From the NCBI GenBank assembly GCA_947172415.1, contig OX359197.1:6697673-6761672 (forward strand): a stretch of DNA of 64,000 bases, read 5' to 3'. Positions within the stretch are counted from its first letter, which is position 1. Every line of letters starts with the position of its first letter. Made by a program: the position numbers and the translations under genes. A model generated the notes under the pieces. It worked only from the letters and a program-made list of their open reading frames with translations, was not told the DNA's origin and ran no database searches. This DNA comes from Chondrosia reniformis. Lineage: Eukaryota > Porifera > Demospongiae > Chondrillida > Chondrillidae. Below are positions 37,386 to 50,245 of the stretch, piece by piece.

Positions 37386-39087
37386 AGAGGAGTACAAACT
37401 ATTTAATTCTCAGATGAATTTCTTAAGTGAGTTTGAACAGATCCAGATTTGCCATTGTAACTCTAGTTTGTATAATAAAATTAAACATATTTTCTCTCCA
37501 ACTGCAGTTCATCAAAGATGTCCCTACTTTAATATCTCATGAGAAGAATTAGACTCAATTTACCAACTGCAAACTGCATAGCATTGCGCTCACTAAGTGT
37601 GGAGATATGACAGTCTCTAATTGTAGTAAGTGTGTATATTACCCTTATGCATGATTGTTGGAAGTAGATATCATCTACAGATTTCTACAAAAACTTGACT
37701 ATCATTTTGAATGGGCCCAGGGTGAATTGACTCATTTTTAATTTACTTAGCTGCCCTATTTTTAGCCATAATTGTCTTCAATTATAAGGTAGCTGTTTCT
37801 GGTCTAAACTTTTGTTCTAGCTATCCCTGGTCTATATTCACTTTTCAAGTTTGAATTTGCTATTTGACTACATATTAGTTGCATCTCTGCCTCAGTCCCT
37901 GGACTGTTTTGCATGACTGTCATTTTGAGTAAACCCCTGGTTGATTTTGACTGCATGTCATTTGAGTAAGCCCCTAAGCCCCTAGTAAATTTGGACTGAT
38001 TTTAAGTTAACTTAGCTGTCCCAAAGGCTATTAATATAGGCTTGCAGCAGCCATTTTGGGCTAACTGTTCAAGGCATGTATTTGGAAGTTCAGTAGATTA
38101 CTAATTTACACAACATATTTGTCAGGTTTGACTCTCTGTTACGTTATGTGCAGATTGAATCCAACTAGATGGAAACTGGTTAGAATATACCAGATGCTTT
38201 GGACTAAAGGAACTTGCCATGATGAACGATTGGATTGTTCTTTCAAGATTTTTACAGTGACTAATTTTCAATTTTTATAAACACTCCTATTTTATCATTT
38301 TGCAAAGAGCTTTGTTTATCCACTGTTTCATGGCTATAAGTCTCACAAAGATTTGATATGATTCACTGGATTACTGACCATTTTGTAGTATAAATTAAAA
38401 TTACAGCTACTATAGCTTAGCAAACAAATGTAACATTTAAACTTGTTACTACATTGCATTCAGGGTCTGCCTTAATGGCATATATGTATCTTTAACAAGA
38501 AGGTTCTAACTTCCACTGGCCGTAAATTCCTTCATTTGAACTGTCTGGTTTCAAAATACAGACATGATAAATGTTTCAGTAGTTAGAAGAAGGGATGGCT
38601 GTGCTAGTGACTGTTGGGGCACGTCTGGAAAATGTAACTAAACAAAACAGTGATCATGTGGTAAAACTAAGCATGCATCGGGAAATACAATTTAAGCATA
38701 TACATCTCTTTGTTTATACTAAGTGCTTCGTGTGCTTTGCACACTAGGGCTATTTTGCCCCATGTAACACTGTACAAAGACATATGGATAATTTACACAC
38801 ATTTATAAATCAAACTTCTCTTAAAATAATGATTTAAAATAATTGTTGCAAATGTTGGTTTTTCTCATTATTACACTTGCTGATTATCGTCAGCATTATT
38901 TCGATATGTTGTTGGGGATATATAGCAAACACACTGGATTGTTTCATTTTTTTCTAACCCAGGAGGCCATGTTTTTTCGGCCATCCGTACTTGGGAGCAT
39001 TACTGATTGAAAACAAAACTAGATTCAAGTCTATATAGTGGCAACTACATCTACAGTAAACAATTGACCATCTTCGGGATACTAAAG
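37386..39087. other. 1.7 kb without recognisable genes
   Basis: AT-rich. The left part still contains gctgtccctggtct-like phrases that resemble the minisatellite. The last 150 bp should hold the promoter of the cyclase gene at 39,088; an upstream in-frame Met at 39,007 exists but the signal peptide starts cleanly at 39,088. Confidence 0.5.
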
Positions 39088-40305
39088 ATGAAAGGTGCTT
39101 TCTTTAGTATAGTAGTTCTTCTTGCGGTGTTTGCTTCAACCTTGGCTGGTCCTAGGCCTAGCTTTTGGCAGCTAGACGACTGTAGGACACCATTAGATCT
39201 GCAGAGTCGCTTTATAAAGAGCTGCCTAAATCGGGCTATTACGTTAGAAATTTGCAATAAAGGATGGAATGCCTTTTTGTCAGCCTTTGCTGGAAAGGAC
39301 CCTAATAATGTCACCCTGTCCGACTATGCTGACTATTTTGAAGTCTTTCCTGTTATGCCAAAGAAAAGCTCGACTTTGTTCTGGTCTGGAACATATTTCA
39401 TTGCTGAAGAGATAGCTAATGATTCAAGATTTAAAGGAATATTTTCCTCTTTTAATCTGGTTGCCTCTGAAATTATCAATAATTTAGTTATAGGAGGTGA
39501 CGCATGTTGGTGTGGGGATCCTAAACATGGTGGTATACTGTATAATGCTACATGTCCTAATAATAGTGCAACAGTGGCATTTTGGGCGGAATTTTCTGTA
39601 CAACTGGGAAATCATTCAGGGGGTGTTGTATTCTGGTTGGCCAATGGAGAGAGAAGTGGTGGTACCTATCAACCGACCAACTTCTTTGGTTTGTATGAGT
39701 TCCCTAATCTAAGACCTGGTGTAGTAACCCGCCTGGTAGTGATAGACATCCACAGAAAAAGTATCGGAGAGGCTTGCGGAGTAGGATCACTAATCTCTCT
39801 GAAAAGTAAATCAGTTGCTAAATTTGGTTCAAATGGCTATGGCTGTTATGAGGTTGAAGGAAATGTGCAAATGCCAAAGACAGTCAACTTAACTGATGTT
39901 CTTAACATCATATCCAAGGAGAGAGAAGGTATTCAGAACTGTACTAAATACTTAAATACCAAATGTATTCTGATACATGTACATTTTTTGTTGAATTGAA
40001 AGTGTATACAAAGGCATAGCTACCCTTTAAAAAAGCATCTGTCCCAGTGAGCAGAAGAAGAAAAAAAGAAAAGAAGAAAGAAAAAGAAAAGACTCATGTA
40101 TCTTCATCCAAAGAAAATTGTGTATTTTCATGTAGTCAAATAAACAACTATTTACTAATGCATTGTTCCAACCCCACACACAGGTATAACATGTTTCCTT
40201 ACTTGCCTGAATGGAGGAGCATGTGTTCGTAGCAACTCTTGTGAATGTGCTGTTGGATATGGAGGAGTATTGTGTGAAAAGCCAAGTTTTCCAACAAAGG
40301 TTTAA
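39088..40305 (+). CDS. ADP-ribosyl cyclase-EGF protein, second copy, no GPI tail
   Basis: Secreted member of the CD38/BST1 family. Exons 39088-39928 and 40184-40305, phase-1 junction, 320 aa. Start chosen at 39,088 because it gives a signal peptide (MKGAFFSIVVLLAVFASTLA); the in-frame Met 27 codons upstream would bury it. Active-site markers kept: LFWSG (W99), AFWAEF (W166), NFFGLYEF (E204), WCGD. The position of CD38 E146 is Phe122. The EGF module (TCLNGGACVRSNSCEC) is followed by only KPSFPTKV and a stop, so the hydrophobic GPI-type tail of the copy at 6,787 is absent: a soluble product is expected unless there is another splice form. It is the most diverged of the three, yet about 87 bp around the catalytic Glu are identical to the others. 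The intron holds a repeat-like stretch (40,030-40,115) that recurs in the fibrinogen-like cluster. Confidence 0.87.
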
Positions 40306-40683
40306 GCCTTTGTATCTTTGTTGTGATGCTGAAAGCGGTGTCAACTTTAGAATAAAGTAAACTATAATTTATCAACTTTCTATCATACAATATGAGTACT
40401 CTACAGTTTATTGTATACTGAATGATTTATTCCTTTAAAATTGTTAAAATTTATTATTGGTGAATTTTGGTAGTTAGTATATACACTTAGCTATTTACTC
40501 CTAGAAATTCGCCATTACATCTGATTATCTCATATGATTGATAGTGCTACATCTACAGTATCTTCAATTACCAGGCTGTGGTTTTCCTACGTATATACAC
40601 CAGAAATCAGGAAATGTATATACGTATATACGTAATTGTGTGTTAATTAGATCCACAAAGAAGAAGCTTTAGTTCAGTGAAAT
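40306..40683. other. Intergenic spacer between cyclase genes
   Basis: 378 bp, AT-rich, with AATAAA at about 40,351 that could end the upstream transcript. Several TACGTA palindromes near 40,588-40,632. No gene. Confidence 0.6.
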
Positions 40684-41774
40684 ATGAATTTGTATTTGAG
40701 TTGTCTGATCCTTTTTGGAGTGATTAATTCTGGCTTAGCTGGTCGTAGACCCAGCCCTAGACAGACTATTTGTCAGACACCAGATAATCTACCAGAACTC
40801 TTTATCAACAGCTGTCTTGATCTAGGCATAACTTCTTCTGTATGTAATGAAGGATGGAATGCATTTATGTCAGCTTTTGCAGGAAAGGACCCTGATGATA
40901 TGAAGCTAGAGGATTATAATGATTACTTCAATGTCTTCCCTTTGATGCCTGGAAAAAATGCAACTTTATTCTGGTCGGGAACCTTTCCTACTGCTGAAGA
41001 AATAGCTAACGATCCCAGGTTTAATGGAATATATTCCTCTGTGAATCTAATTGCATCTGCAATTATCAATAATTTAGAATATGGTACATGTTGGTGTGGG
41101 GACCCTATAAATGGTGGGATACTATATGGCACTCCATGTCCCAGTGACAACGCAGTTACAGTGTTTTGGGCAGATTTTTCTGTCATACTGGGACATAATT
41201 CGGAGGGAATTGTATTCTGGTTGGCCAATGGAGAGAGAAGTGGTGGTACCTATCAACCGACCAACTTCTTTGGTTTGTATGAGTTCCCTAATCTAAGACC
41301 TGGTGTAGCAAACCGCCTTGTAGTGATAGACATACACAGAGAAGGTATCGGAGAGGCTTGCGGAGAAGGATCACTAATCACTCTGAGAAGTAAATCAGTT
41401 GCTAAATTCAGTTCAAATGGCTATGGCTGTTATGAGGTTGGAGGAGATGCATGGGATCCACCAAGTATCTCTCTAACAGATATTTTAGATGTCATAACTG
41501 AGGAATGGAAAGGTACATAATTTAAGGAAATTAAGCCATATATTGTATTATTATTTTATTTACTATAGATTATTTAGATCTAAAATTGTATTAAATTTGT
41601 TCAAAGGTTTAAAGGCATCTCTAAATTAAAAGAATTAGATATCTTTCTCTAGGGGTATCCTGTGTTCCAAGATGTAGGAATGGTGGAGCCTGTATTCGCA
41701 GAAACACTTGTGAATGTCATTGGAAATTCTCTGGAAAAAGTTGTCAAAAATCTTGGAATAGAAAATTCAAGTGA
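40684..41774 (+). CDS. ADP-ribosyl cyclase-EGF protein, third copy
   Basis: Exons 40684-41512 and 41653-41774, phase-1 junction, 316 aa. Signal peptide MNLYLSCLILFGVINSGLA. Catalytic markers LFWSG (W97), VFWADF (W162), NFFGLYEF (E200) and WCGD are present; the position of CD38 E146 is Val and the next residue Asn. Much of exon 1 is almost identical to the copy at 6,787 and the introns sit at the same place, so this copy and the first are closer to each other than to the adjacent second copy. The EGF module (CRNGGACIRRNTCEC) ends SWNRKFK then stop, again with no membrane tail. Likely secreted. Confidence 0.87.
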
Positions 41775-42098
41775 ACAGTTACAACTAAGTCTAAATAATC
41801 TATTTTCTGGATAGCTGGTTCAAAATTGACAGATCAAAGACATTAGTCTACAGTAGATAACTACATAATTATTGCTTGATTCTGAGCTTATAAGTTATAA
41901 CTCATTACAAACTTTAGTTTATTCATTAGCATTAAAAATCAATTTACTTATATGCTACTGCGTATAAGCGCCAAAAAGGGGTGTTATTCAAGAGGGGTTT
42001 GACATACACGCCCCTTTGCGAAATTTTGCAAGTATAACTTTTGAAACTGCTTTCAAAGAAGGTGAAAGAGATTTTGTGAGCTATAGAGAAACTTTGCG
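41775..42098. promoter_or_regulatory. Intergenic region and likely beta-spectrin promoter
   Basis: 324 bp between the cyclase stop and the spectrin start. The right half is less AT-rich (gcgccaaaaaggggtg near 41,969) and probably holds the spectrin promoter and 5' UTR. No TATA box seen. Confidence 0.45.
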
Positions 42099-45000
42099 AT
42101 GGCCTCAAGGGTCGAGCAAGGTTTTGAAAAGGGTCGAATAAAGCAGCTTCAGGACGAGCGAGAAGCTACTCAAAAGAAGACTTTTACGAAATGGATAAAC
42201 AGCTTTCTCAGCAAGGTAGCTCTTCATGACATATTTCTATAATACTCTCAATTCTTTATATCAGTTTAATGGACTATAATAACAACGAAACATAATAAAT
42301 GTGATGCAAAAATAGATATGAAAGTGACTGTTTTATTTATTCAAATCGAAACTGTATTATAATGAACGTAGGCTGGTCTGCAAGTTACTAATTTGTTTGT
42401 TGACCTTGGAGATGGACTGATGTTAACAAAGTTACTGGAACAATTATCAGGAGAGCGATTGTCTCCTGTTGGTGCGTAAGCATTGTATATTTGAGCTGAA
42501 ATGAGGTTCTCCATGAATGCGAATTAACTTCTCTTTAGGACATGGAAAGTTGAGGATCAATAAGATTGAAAATGTAGGAAGAGCACTGCAATTTCTTGTT
42601 GAGAAGAAGGTCCATTTGGAAAATCTTGGTCCAGAGGACATTGTTGATGGTAACCCTAGATTGATTTTAGGGCTTGTATGGACATTGATTCTCAGATTCC
42701 AAGTTCAAGATATAGCACTACAGGTAAGTAAAGTATACTTATTACTCAAGTATACATATCATGTAAATAGAAAATTTAGGATGCATTTTCTGTTGTTCAG
42801 GTGCATCTTTTCCATTATTGAATAATTTACAAGGAAAAAGCATAAAAATCTGTTTCATAAAATGTAATAAAATTTCTCTCTATTTTCAAATTAAAGGATG
42901 AGGGAATGGAGATGAAGTATGCCAAGGAGGCTCTGTTGCTATGGTGCCAAATGAAGACAAAGGGATACCCAGGAGTTAATGTACAAAACTTCAATACTAA
43001 TTGGAAGGATGGACTTGCTTTCAATGCTCTCATTCATAGGCACAGGTTGATATTACAAAGATTGGAATAGAATCTAATTCAGTTGCTATTGTGATTTAAG
43101 TATTTATTCCAATTTCATAACTTATTCATTATTTGAATAATTAATGTCAATGGCAGACAATGGAGTTTGTCTAAATGTGAACAGGCTTTTCTATAGTGTA
43201 ATATGTATAATCTATTTGCCCATGATTACTTACTGTATGTATGTGAGATAAAGTTTAATTCTTAATTGTAAATATCTACTGGTAGACCTGACCTAATTGA
43301 TTGGGAATCTTTGAAACCTGGCAACAATATTGGTAATCTGAACAATGCCTTTGATGTAGCAGAGAAGGAGTTGGGAATACCACGCCTCCTTGATGCAGAA
43401 GGTATGAGGGTAGTATTCCCTAATCTTGATCAATACATACATTATGTTATTACTATTATGTTTTGGAACCATTTAAGTTTAACACTGTTTATCTCCTTAG
43501 CTTGTAAACAACTATGGGATGTGATATACTAGAGTGTGCACAAGGATAAGTCATTGCTAATTAGTCTGAAAAGAGAGACTATGTATGTATGTGTGGAGCA
43601 TTGCTGTGGCAACACTGGTGGTCAAAACCAGCTGTCCATGGTTCAATTCCCTCTCTTCTGTTTATCCCTCTTCATGCATGATGTTCAAATGCTATTGTGG
43701 TGTGATTATCACTTACCTTCCATGTCTCCATTATGTAGATTTGAATGTTCTCAGACCAGATGAGAAGTCTGTCATTACACAACTGGTGGCATACTACAAC
43801 TACTTTTCCAAAATGAAAGCTGAAGAGACAGGAGGAAGACGACTTCACAAGGTACAGTGCGTTTGTTATTGTAAATGTATCTGCCACCAATATAGTGGAA
43901 ATGTATTCAGACTTGTGAATGAATTAGTGTGCAAAGAAGGTGACTGTATTTTCTGTTAACACAATCTGGTATAAACCCTTATATAGCAGCTATTCAGAAA
44001 TTGCAGCTGTTTCTTGTACAAGTGTATACAGTTTTATATTGAAAGGGTACAAATTTGTACACTTCATACAAGAAACAGCTGAAAAGGACCCAAATTCTGA
44101 ATAACAAGATTTTAAGGGTTTATACCAGATTGTGTTTGTTATTATCTTGGAAGCAGGAGTGATGGATTGCTTACAGATAGTGTACATACGTATGCATATT
44201 GTCCTATTGACTACCATTAGATAAATAACTAATTATTAATGATCCATATGTGTGCGTTGTCATTATTGTGTCCATGTCCTGTAGCTCCTAGCTCAAGTGG
44301 TTGAGACAGAACATATGAAGGTGGAGTATGACACCATTTGTAGTAACCTTCTTAAGTGGATTGAAGTCAAAATCTTAGAACTGTCTGATCGCAACTTTCC
44401 AAACATGCTAACTGGAATTCAGGAGCTTACAGCAAGCTTTAAAACATACAGGATGGTTGAAAAACCTCCCAAGTAAGAAAGTGTTACATTAAATGAAGAG
44501 TTACATGTGTTTAAGTTGATAAGCTGGTATGACTAATGTAGAACAATTTTTGCATCATAACCTCAAACTGGGAAAGTATATATGTATACATCTGTTACTG
44601 AAAATTAATAAATGTAGTCACTGAGGTTCTTTAGAACTGAGGAAGAGGACAGTTTTGTTTTGATTAGTAGTATAAACTGTTAGTGCACCTGAAGTCAATG
44701 ACCCACTCTGTGGAGGCAACTGTTTACTTAACCTGTTTACTTAACCTGTTTACTTAACCTGTTTACTTCCTGAATATAACCTTTTCTGTGTAAACAATCT
44801 TTGGACAGAAGTTGCTCAATGATAGAGTACAAGGAGAACGACCAAACATATCTTAACAGTTCCAAGGAATTTTGTACCTTGAGACCCACGGAGGCAGTGG
44901 GAGTGAATTTAGTGTAGTGGTAATATACATAGCTGCTTTACAAAATACATAAATCTTAGGCTTAATTGAATAATTAATTATATGTAAACTGTGTGTTGCT

Positions 45001-45652
45001 ACAGGTACAATGAGAGAGGCATCCTTGAGGTACAGCTGTTTAATATCCAGATGAAGCTGCAGGCCGCAAAGAGGAAGATTTGGTATCCACCGGAAGGCAA
45101 GCTAGTCTCTGATATCAACAAGGCCTGGGTGAAGCTAGAGGCTGCAGAGCATGGAAGAGAGGTTGCTTTGAGGAAAGAGCTTCAGAGACAGGAAAGACTG
45201 GAGCAATTAGCTGAAAAGTTTAACAGGAAAGCCAGTTTGAGGGAAACATGGCTAAATGACATGTGTCAGGTGCGTTTGTACATATGTAGATGCATAGTGC
45301 ATATTTTAATGGATATTAATTGAATAGAAACTGTTTAATGGTGACTTTAACAGTTCCACAATCCCATTAGGAACCAAAGCCATCCCATGGTAATGACATA
45401 CACAAGTGATAAAGTTATGTTATCTCATGGGAATTTGATTGGTTCACATTCTGACCAGTGATTATTCAACATCTAAGTACACATTAGCTGAGAGTATTCA
45501 GATTCAAATTTCATTTGGGAAATTCCCATATGTTTGTTTGTTCTGTATTAAATTTAAAGGTGCTGGATGAATTGGAAGGAGGGAGAGACATGCATGGTGT
45601 CGATGTGGCCTTGAAGAGACACGAAGCCATCAGAACAGATGTAGAGGCTAGA
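42099..45652 (+). CDS. Beta-spectrin, N-terminal part (two CH domains + first spectrin repeat), 9 exons, C-terminus not found
   Basis: Actin-binding, membrane-skeleton protein. Exons 42099-42215, 42372-42471, 42539-42723, 42897-43045, 43286-43401, 43739-43851, 44285-44472, 45005-45269, 45560-45652 join in phase to 442 codons. Start [22 protein letters not shown]1 about 27-131 ([12 protein letters not shown]; then [15 protein letters not shown] and [15 protein letters not shown], close to the beta-spectrin form), CH2 about 146-251 ([39 protein letters not shown]). Then the linker with [14 protein letters not shown] and the first repeat ending [11 protein letters not shown], with the next repeat starting in exon 9. 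Beta-spectrin rather than alpha-actinin because of these signatures. Normal members have 17 or more repeats; here no further plus-strand exon is seen and minus-strand genes follow. Reading through the last donor gives only seven more codons and a stop. So the gene is truncated, or has a very long intron, or the assembly is misjoined. Confidence 0.9.
43598..43735 (+). mobile_element. tRNA-derived SINE, shortened copy
   Basis: In spectrin intron 5. Shares ggagcattgctgtggcaa, actggtgg, aaccagctgt and an RNA polymerase III B box ggttcaattcc (43,640-43,650) with the fuller copy at 53,935. The A-box part is missing. Confidence 0.7.
43958..44136. mobile_element. Fold-back (MITE-like) element
   Basis: Arms of about 75 bp: aacacaatctggtataaacc at the left end and its reverse complement at the right end (44,117-44,136), with inner parts agctgtttcttgtac and gtacacttcatacaagaaac also complementary. 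Lies in spectrin intron 6. No coding capacity; target duplication unclear. Confidence 0.8.
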
Positions 45653-46088
45653 GTAAGTAATCTCCTACAGTGATACAGTGGAACCTTCCTAATCAGGCCA
45701 CCTATAGACCTCATTTAATTGGCTGTATTAGTCAGGTGACTGGATTACCAGAGTATGGCTTGAATTTTGGGACTTTGTCATAGCAACTACATATGTATCC
45801 CTGGTTACTCTGTGCACTTAAGTGTCTAGTCACTTCCTTTGTTATTTAAATACATAATTAAGGATGGTAAGTTGCGAATATCTTTCATTGGGAAAGTGGA
45901 GTTATGTGCAAAGCTATTGTTGATGTTTTATATAAAATAATATACGTTGTGTTCATATTAATGGTATATGGCTCTCAATGTGGCATTATAATAATTCAAA
46001 AGAATATATATATGTAAATATATTTGAACTCTATTTGTATGCTAATTAGTCAAAATGGTATTTCCTCCTAAAGTTCAAGTTTGCCTTG
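45653..46088. other. Spacer between spectrin exon 9 and the minus-strand cluster
   Basis: 436 bp searched for a continuing spectrin exon on the plus strand; none found. It should hold the 3' flank of the fibrinogen-like gene ending at 46,089. Confidence 0.5.
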
Positions 46089-47662
46089 CTAGCGAACAAA
46101 AATGGCTACTGTCATCTGTATCTGATTCACCTTGCCATACTGTCGAACGTTCAGTTTACAGTGGTTCCAGCGATTGTCATCTTTTAAATTGCGAATTGTG
46201 TCTGTGTCAGTCGCATGGCCGTTCTGAGGCTTCTTATGGAAGGACATTCCTCTTGATTCTATGTCCCGGCTCTCCGGGGAGGGGGGCACCCCTCCATGGC
46301 TCAGACAGATGTCAACCAGCTTGACGGGGTCTAACAGATAGGCCCCAGTCCAGTGATGGTCGATATTGTAATTGAAGGTGCCTTTATAAGCATATATAGG
46401 TGACTTGTCATGATAAGCAACTATCATCATCTCGCTGGGCTGAAATTGCGCTTTCTGAGGAATATTGCACCAACCCGATTCCAGGTCAATGCAGGGTTTG
46501 TATGTGTTGCTATGGTAATACATATCAGGGGTAATTATAGGGTCTACCTCGGTGTAGGAGTGTTTCCATACTAAATGCCAACCTCCACCATCCAACTCCA
46601 TCTCACAATAAACCTGGAGACAGGAAAGATTAAAATAAATGAAAGTAATGAAATGATAATGTCTGTATTTGTTAGCATACCCTAATTATGTGATCTTTAC
46701 AACTCTTCAGTTGCACATAATAAGCTCCTTCAATGACTGTACTGTTGCACTGAGATTTTAATGTATTTTGAATTTGAAGGCAAGATTTTCCAGGCAAGTG
46801 TTTCGACCTTCCAAGGGCTGGGAAAAGTCTATGATGATAGGTGATATACAGTATAATAGTGAAAACATGTACCTAGATATGTATATATTTGTGTGGTCAG
46901 GTATTGTGATGTGAATTGTAATGTGTTAACCAGAAGGCATGCCCCAAATGATTATATTAGATCTGGCTCCTCCCCTCCTAATTAAGGGACTGCCCTATTT
47001 TGCTCACTCATAAGGTTTCCACTTGCTATCCTGACATATCCAAATATTGCCCTCCTTGTAAGGAGTTGGAAATAGCTTGCCCTCAAGTGATTGGTTGCAC
47101 TCTGCATCAGGGTCTTCCAGTATGCTCTGAGTGTTTGCAGTTATAAAAATAAGGCGTGTAATTAAGTCTGTAATACACTGTAGCAAATACATTTATTACT
47201 TACATACGTACATATATAATTCATATTATGGTGATGCGTACATGCTACAAGTACGTATTATATGATCATAATACAGATATATACCATGTAAATGTACACA
47301 TACATACGTATATGTATGTCATGGGTGTTGTAAGGTTCTGCTTTCCACTTTTGGTTAATGATGGGAGATAATAAGTGGGTCTCTTATGAGATTTCATGTT
47401 TTTATGTTTTTGTACATATTTGAAATGGTCACTATATTTTCTTGCAAGCACATGTATATCTATGTCTGTAACTTGGTACATAAAGTTATTTCTATATTCT
47501 ACGTATAAGAGAAATAGTTTCACTCCTGTATACCTCTTGTTCTCCTGTTGCTAAGCTACTGGTTAGTGTATTGTCTCCATTCTCACTACACTCTTCTTTA
47601 GCTTCTTCACACTTTACTACCAGAAACACTGAAAGAAAAAGTAGTCTCCAAAACTCTTTCAT
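46089..47662 (-). CDS. Secreted fibrinogen-like protein, gene A (299 aa, 4 exons), most diverged
   Basis: Exons 47534-47662, 47008-47126, 46681-46807, 46089-46613, all in phase. Exon 1: signal peptide MKEFWRLLFLSVFLVVKC plus an acidic stretch not found in the other copies. Exon 2: short Cys-rich module (ECNQS, GKLFP, WICQDSKW). Exon 3: LPGKSCLQIQ and a GAYYVQ segment where fibrinogen C domains have a GvYwi strand. Exon 4: VYCEMELDGGGWHLVWKHSY, then a 150-residue region with PCIDL, GWCNIPQK, YAYKG, HHWTGAYLLDP and the ending QMTVAIFVR. The opening YC.M..GGGW is that of a fibrinogen C domain; the rest lacks the calcium site and GWWY motif of that family. Function unknown; extracellular, perhaps carbohydrate- or protein-binding. 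First of a row of same-strand paralogues. Confidence 0.85.
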
Positions 47663-48059
47663 CTCTTAAAGACCAGACTTATACTTAATAATGATACTAC
47701 TGTATTTCTTGATACGTATATAGTGTTCCACTGTTGGTTGCTCAATTTAATATTTGGTGTGTGGTAAAGCGCTTTCATTAAATATCTTAATGTCTACTAA
47801 TTGAAGATGTATATATACTGTTAAGAATGCAGCTATGGAATAGAAAGGAGATATTTGTCAAGTTTATCCTAGTGATCATCACCAGTTTCAGAAATAAACA
47901 TATCATTTAAAATAATATAACATATCTAATAGTAACTATAGTTTTGATGTAGATGTTTGCTAATAGTAAACTAGTAGAATGCCATGTATATTGGAACTAT
48001 AGCTTCGATATAGTAGATGTTTGTGAAGTATGTAGTTACAGTTTTTAAGTTCAGTGTTC
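47663..48059. other. Spacer between genes A and B
   Basis: 397 bp, AT-rich; should hold promoter of A and 3' flank of B. No exon seen. Confidence 0.5.
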
Positions 48060-50245
48060 TTAACGAACAAATATGGCCACTGTCATTTGAACATAGTTAG
48101 GACGAGATGATATGGAGGATGGTAGTATGCAATGATACCAGCGATGATCATCATTTACATTATTAATTGTATCAGTGTGAGGATAACCAGGCAACTTAGC
48201 TACTGCTAGTCCAGTAATAGCAGTACTCTCTTTCTGTGGATAAGGAGCTACTCCTTGATTATGAGGTCTAGTACACTGATCCACAATCTTAACAGGTTCC
48301 AGTAGAGTAGCTCCAGTCCAGTGATAGTCAATATTCCTGTTAAAACCTCCTTTATAAGCATACACCATAACTCCATTGTGATATGCTGCAATGAGCATCT
48401 CTTGTGGATTGAATCTAATCTTCCTCGGTATGTTACACCATCCATCTGATCCACCATTGAGATCAAGACATGGTTTATAGAAATCACTGTACCAGAACAT
48501 AGAAGAGTTTGTAGGAGTAACTTCAAAATATGAATGTTTCCACACCAAATGCCATCCTCCATCATTAAACCTCAAATCACAGTATATCTAATAATATAAG
48601 GGAAGTATAGTGTTGTACATGAAATGTAATTATACAGTCACATGTGTGTATATATTATGTATGTTTACACTTTTTTCCAATTCTATGTATACATTTGCAA
48701 ATAATAATACATATCTTATAATAATTTAGTACAGATCTCTGTAGCATTGAAATGAGACAATGTACTTTTAGTGATGGGAACTTCAATATTGTATTGGACT
48801 CTCCATCATGAACTGCTTATTTCCTCCCAACAAATTGATGAAAAATCTAATATACCATTTTCCTACATGCTATGCCTATTCTGTAAAAAAGCCTATAGGG
48901 GAACTAAACCTAAAGAGAGCCTTGAATGAAGATACAGGAGTCTTTTCTTTCTTCTTTTCCTTTCTTTCATCTTCTTATCCACTGGGTCAGATAGCTGTTT
49001 CTGGGATGTAATTGTAATTCTTGGAGAAAACTGGGCCAAAGGGGCCAGCACTCACAATCACAACAATGTGGGACTGTGTAAGGTCACTATACTTGGCAAG
49101 CTTTTACACTGTACACACATAATATTCTAAAACCTGTCATACACATATTTACAATTTAGAAGTTGTATTTACATACTTGAATGACTCCTTCCTCTCCTGT
49201 GCATGGGTCTTGGATTTTAATCCAGAATACTCCAGTATTGTGAAGGGAATATAACTCTGATTGACAATTTTTGTTTAATAATTTACTGGCAATATCCTTG
49301 CAAGACCTTCCTGGCAGTGAACTTGTTTTTCCATATGCTGTTAGGAGACTATAGAGAGACACTCAATAATTAAATTTACAAACACCATACAGATGTTATG
49401 CATCAACCTAATCTTAAGGATGTATGAATCTGGTTGTACATGATTCCATGCATTGTACTCTGTATCTACCACTCTTCAAACACAAAGGGTTTGTAGAAAA
49501 CAATTTTAATAAGATTTACGCTCTGCAGGCAAAAGCAGAGATTATTTGATCATAATTAAGAGACATTTACAGATGAATCATGGAAATGATCAACACTTGT
49601 ATGTAGTTGAGCATGAAGCTCGATCAGACTCAATCTGATGTGTGAAGTTCCTAATTTGTATTCAACTGTGATTTCAAAAATATTTGCAATAAATTTTAAC
49701 TTTATCTCTCAACTATACCGGCGTGCAGTCCATTTTCCATTGTGGCATATCCATAAATTTTGGCATGCAGTAGTGTCATTTTGCAGCTGTTGAGGAAAGA
49801 CCTCTCCTTCGTCGCTACAGTTGGGGTAATCATGAGGTTGTGTTAGTGGATCTGTATCTGATTTCCTCTATTAAAAATATTAGAATATTTGTTAATAATG
49901 CAGTTATTTTGTGATTACATTGGTGATTTAGGAATAATGGTGTTAATGACTTTGGGTAGTTAAAGACTGCATATATACAGCTGAACCTCACAGATGACAA
50001 ATCTCTTACCTAATTTACAAGATTTCACTTAACATTTATTAGTGACAGATTATTATTATGGAATATGTGATTTATTACATTATTTCAAGAGATCCTCAAA
50101 GTATAGACAGTATATATACTGTTAATAGTGTCTTACATATATAATGTGCATACATATGCACCTTGATGATGTTATGTGGCATGCTTCTTGAAGCGACACT
50201 CAGACCAACCACTATCATCAAGAAGATCAAGTAGAACCTTGACAT
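48060..50245 (-). CDS. Secreted fibrinogen-like protein, gene B (310 aa, 4 exons)
   Basis: Exons 50162-50245, 49719-49867, 49177-49348, 48060-48587 (933 nt, phase continuous). Exon 1: signal peptide MSRFYLIFLMIVVGLSVA. Exon 2: RKSDTDPLTQP then a Cys-rich module (NCSDEGEVFPQQLQND, WICHNGKW). Exon 3: TAYGKTSSLPGRSCKDI and GVFWIK. Exon 4: IYCDLRFNDGGWHLVWKHSY, WYSDFYKPCLDLNGGSDGW, CNIPRKIRFNPQEM, YAYKGGFNRNIDYHWTG, AITGLAVAK, and QMTVAIFVR at the end. Apparently intact. Intron 3 contains a stretch (about 48,890-49,005, minus) encoding SDPVDKKMKERKRRKK-like residues that is shared with gene D. A TATAAA lies at 50,378-50,373, about 130 bp before the start. Confidence 0.9.
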
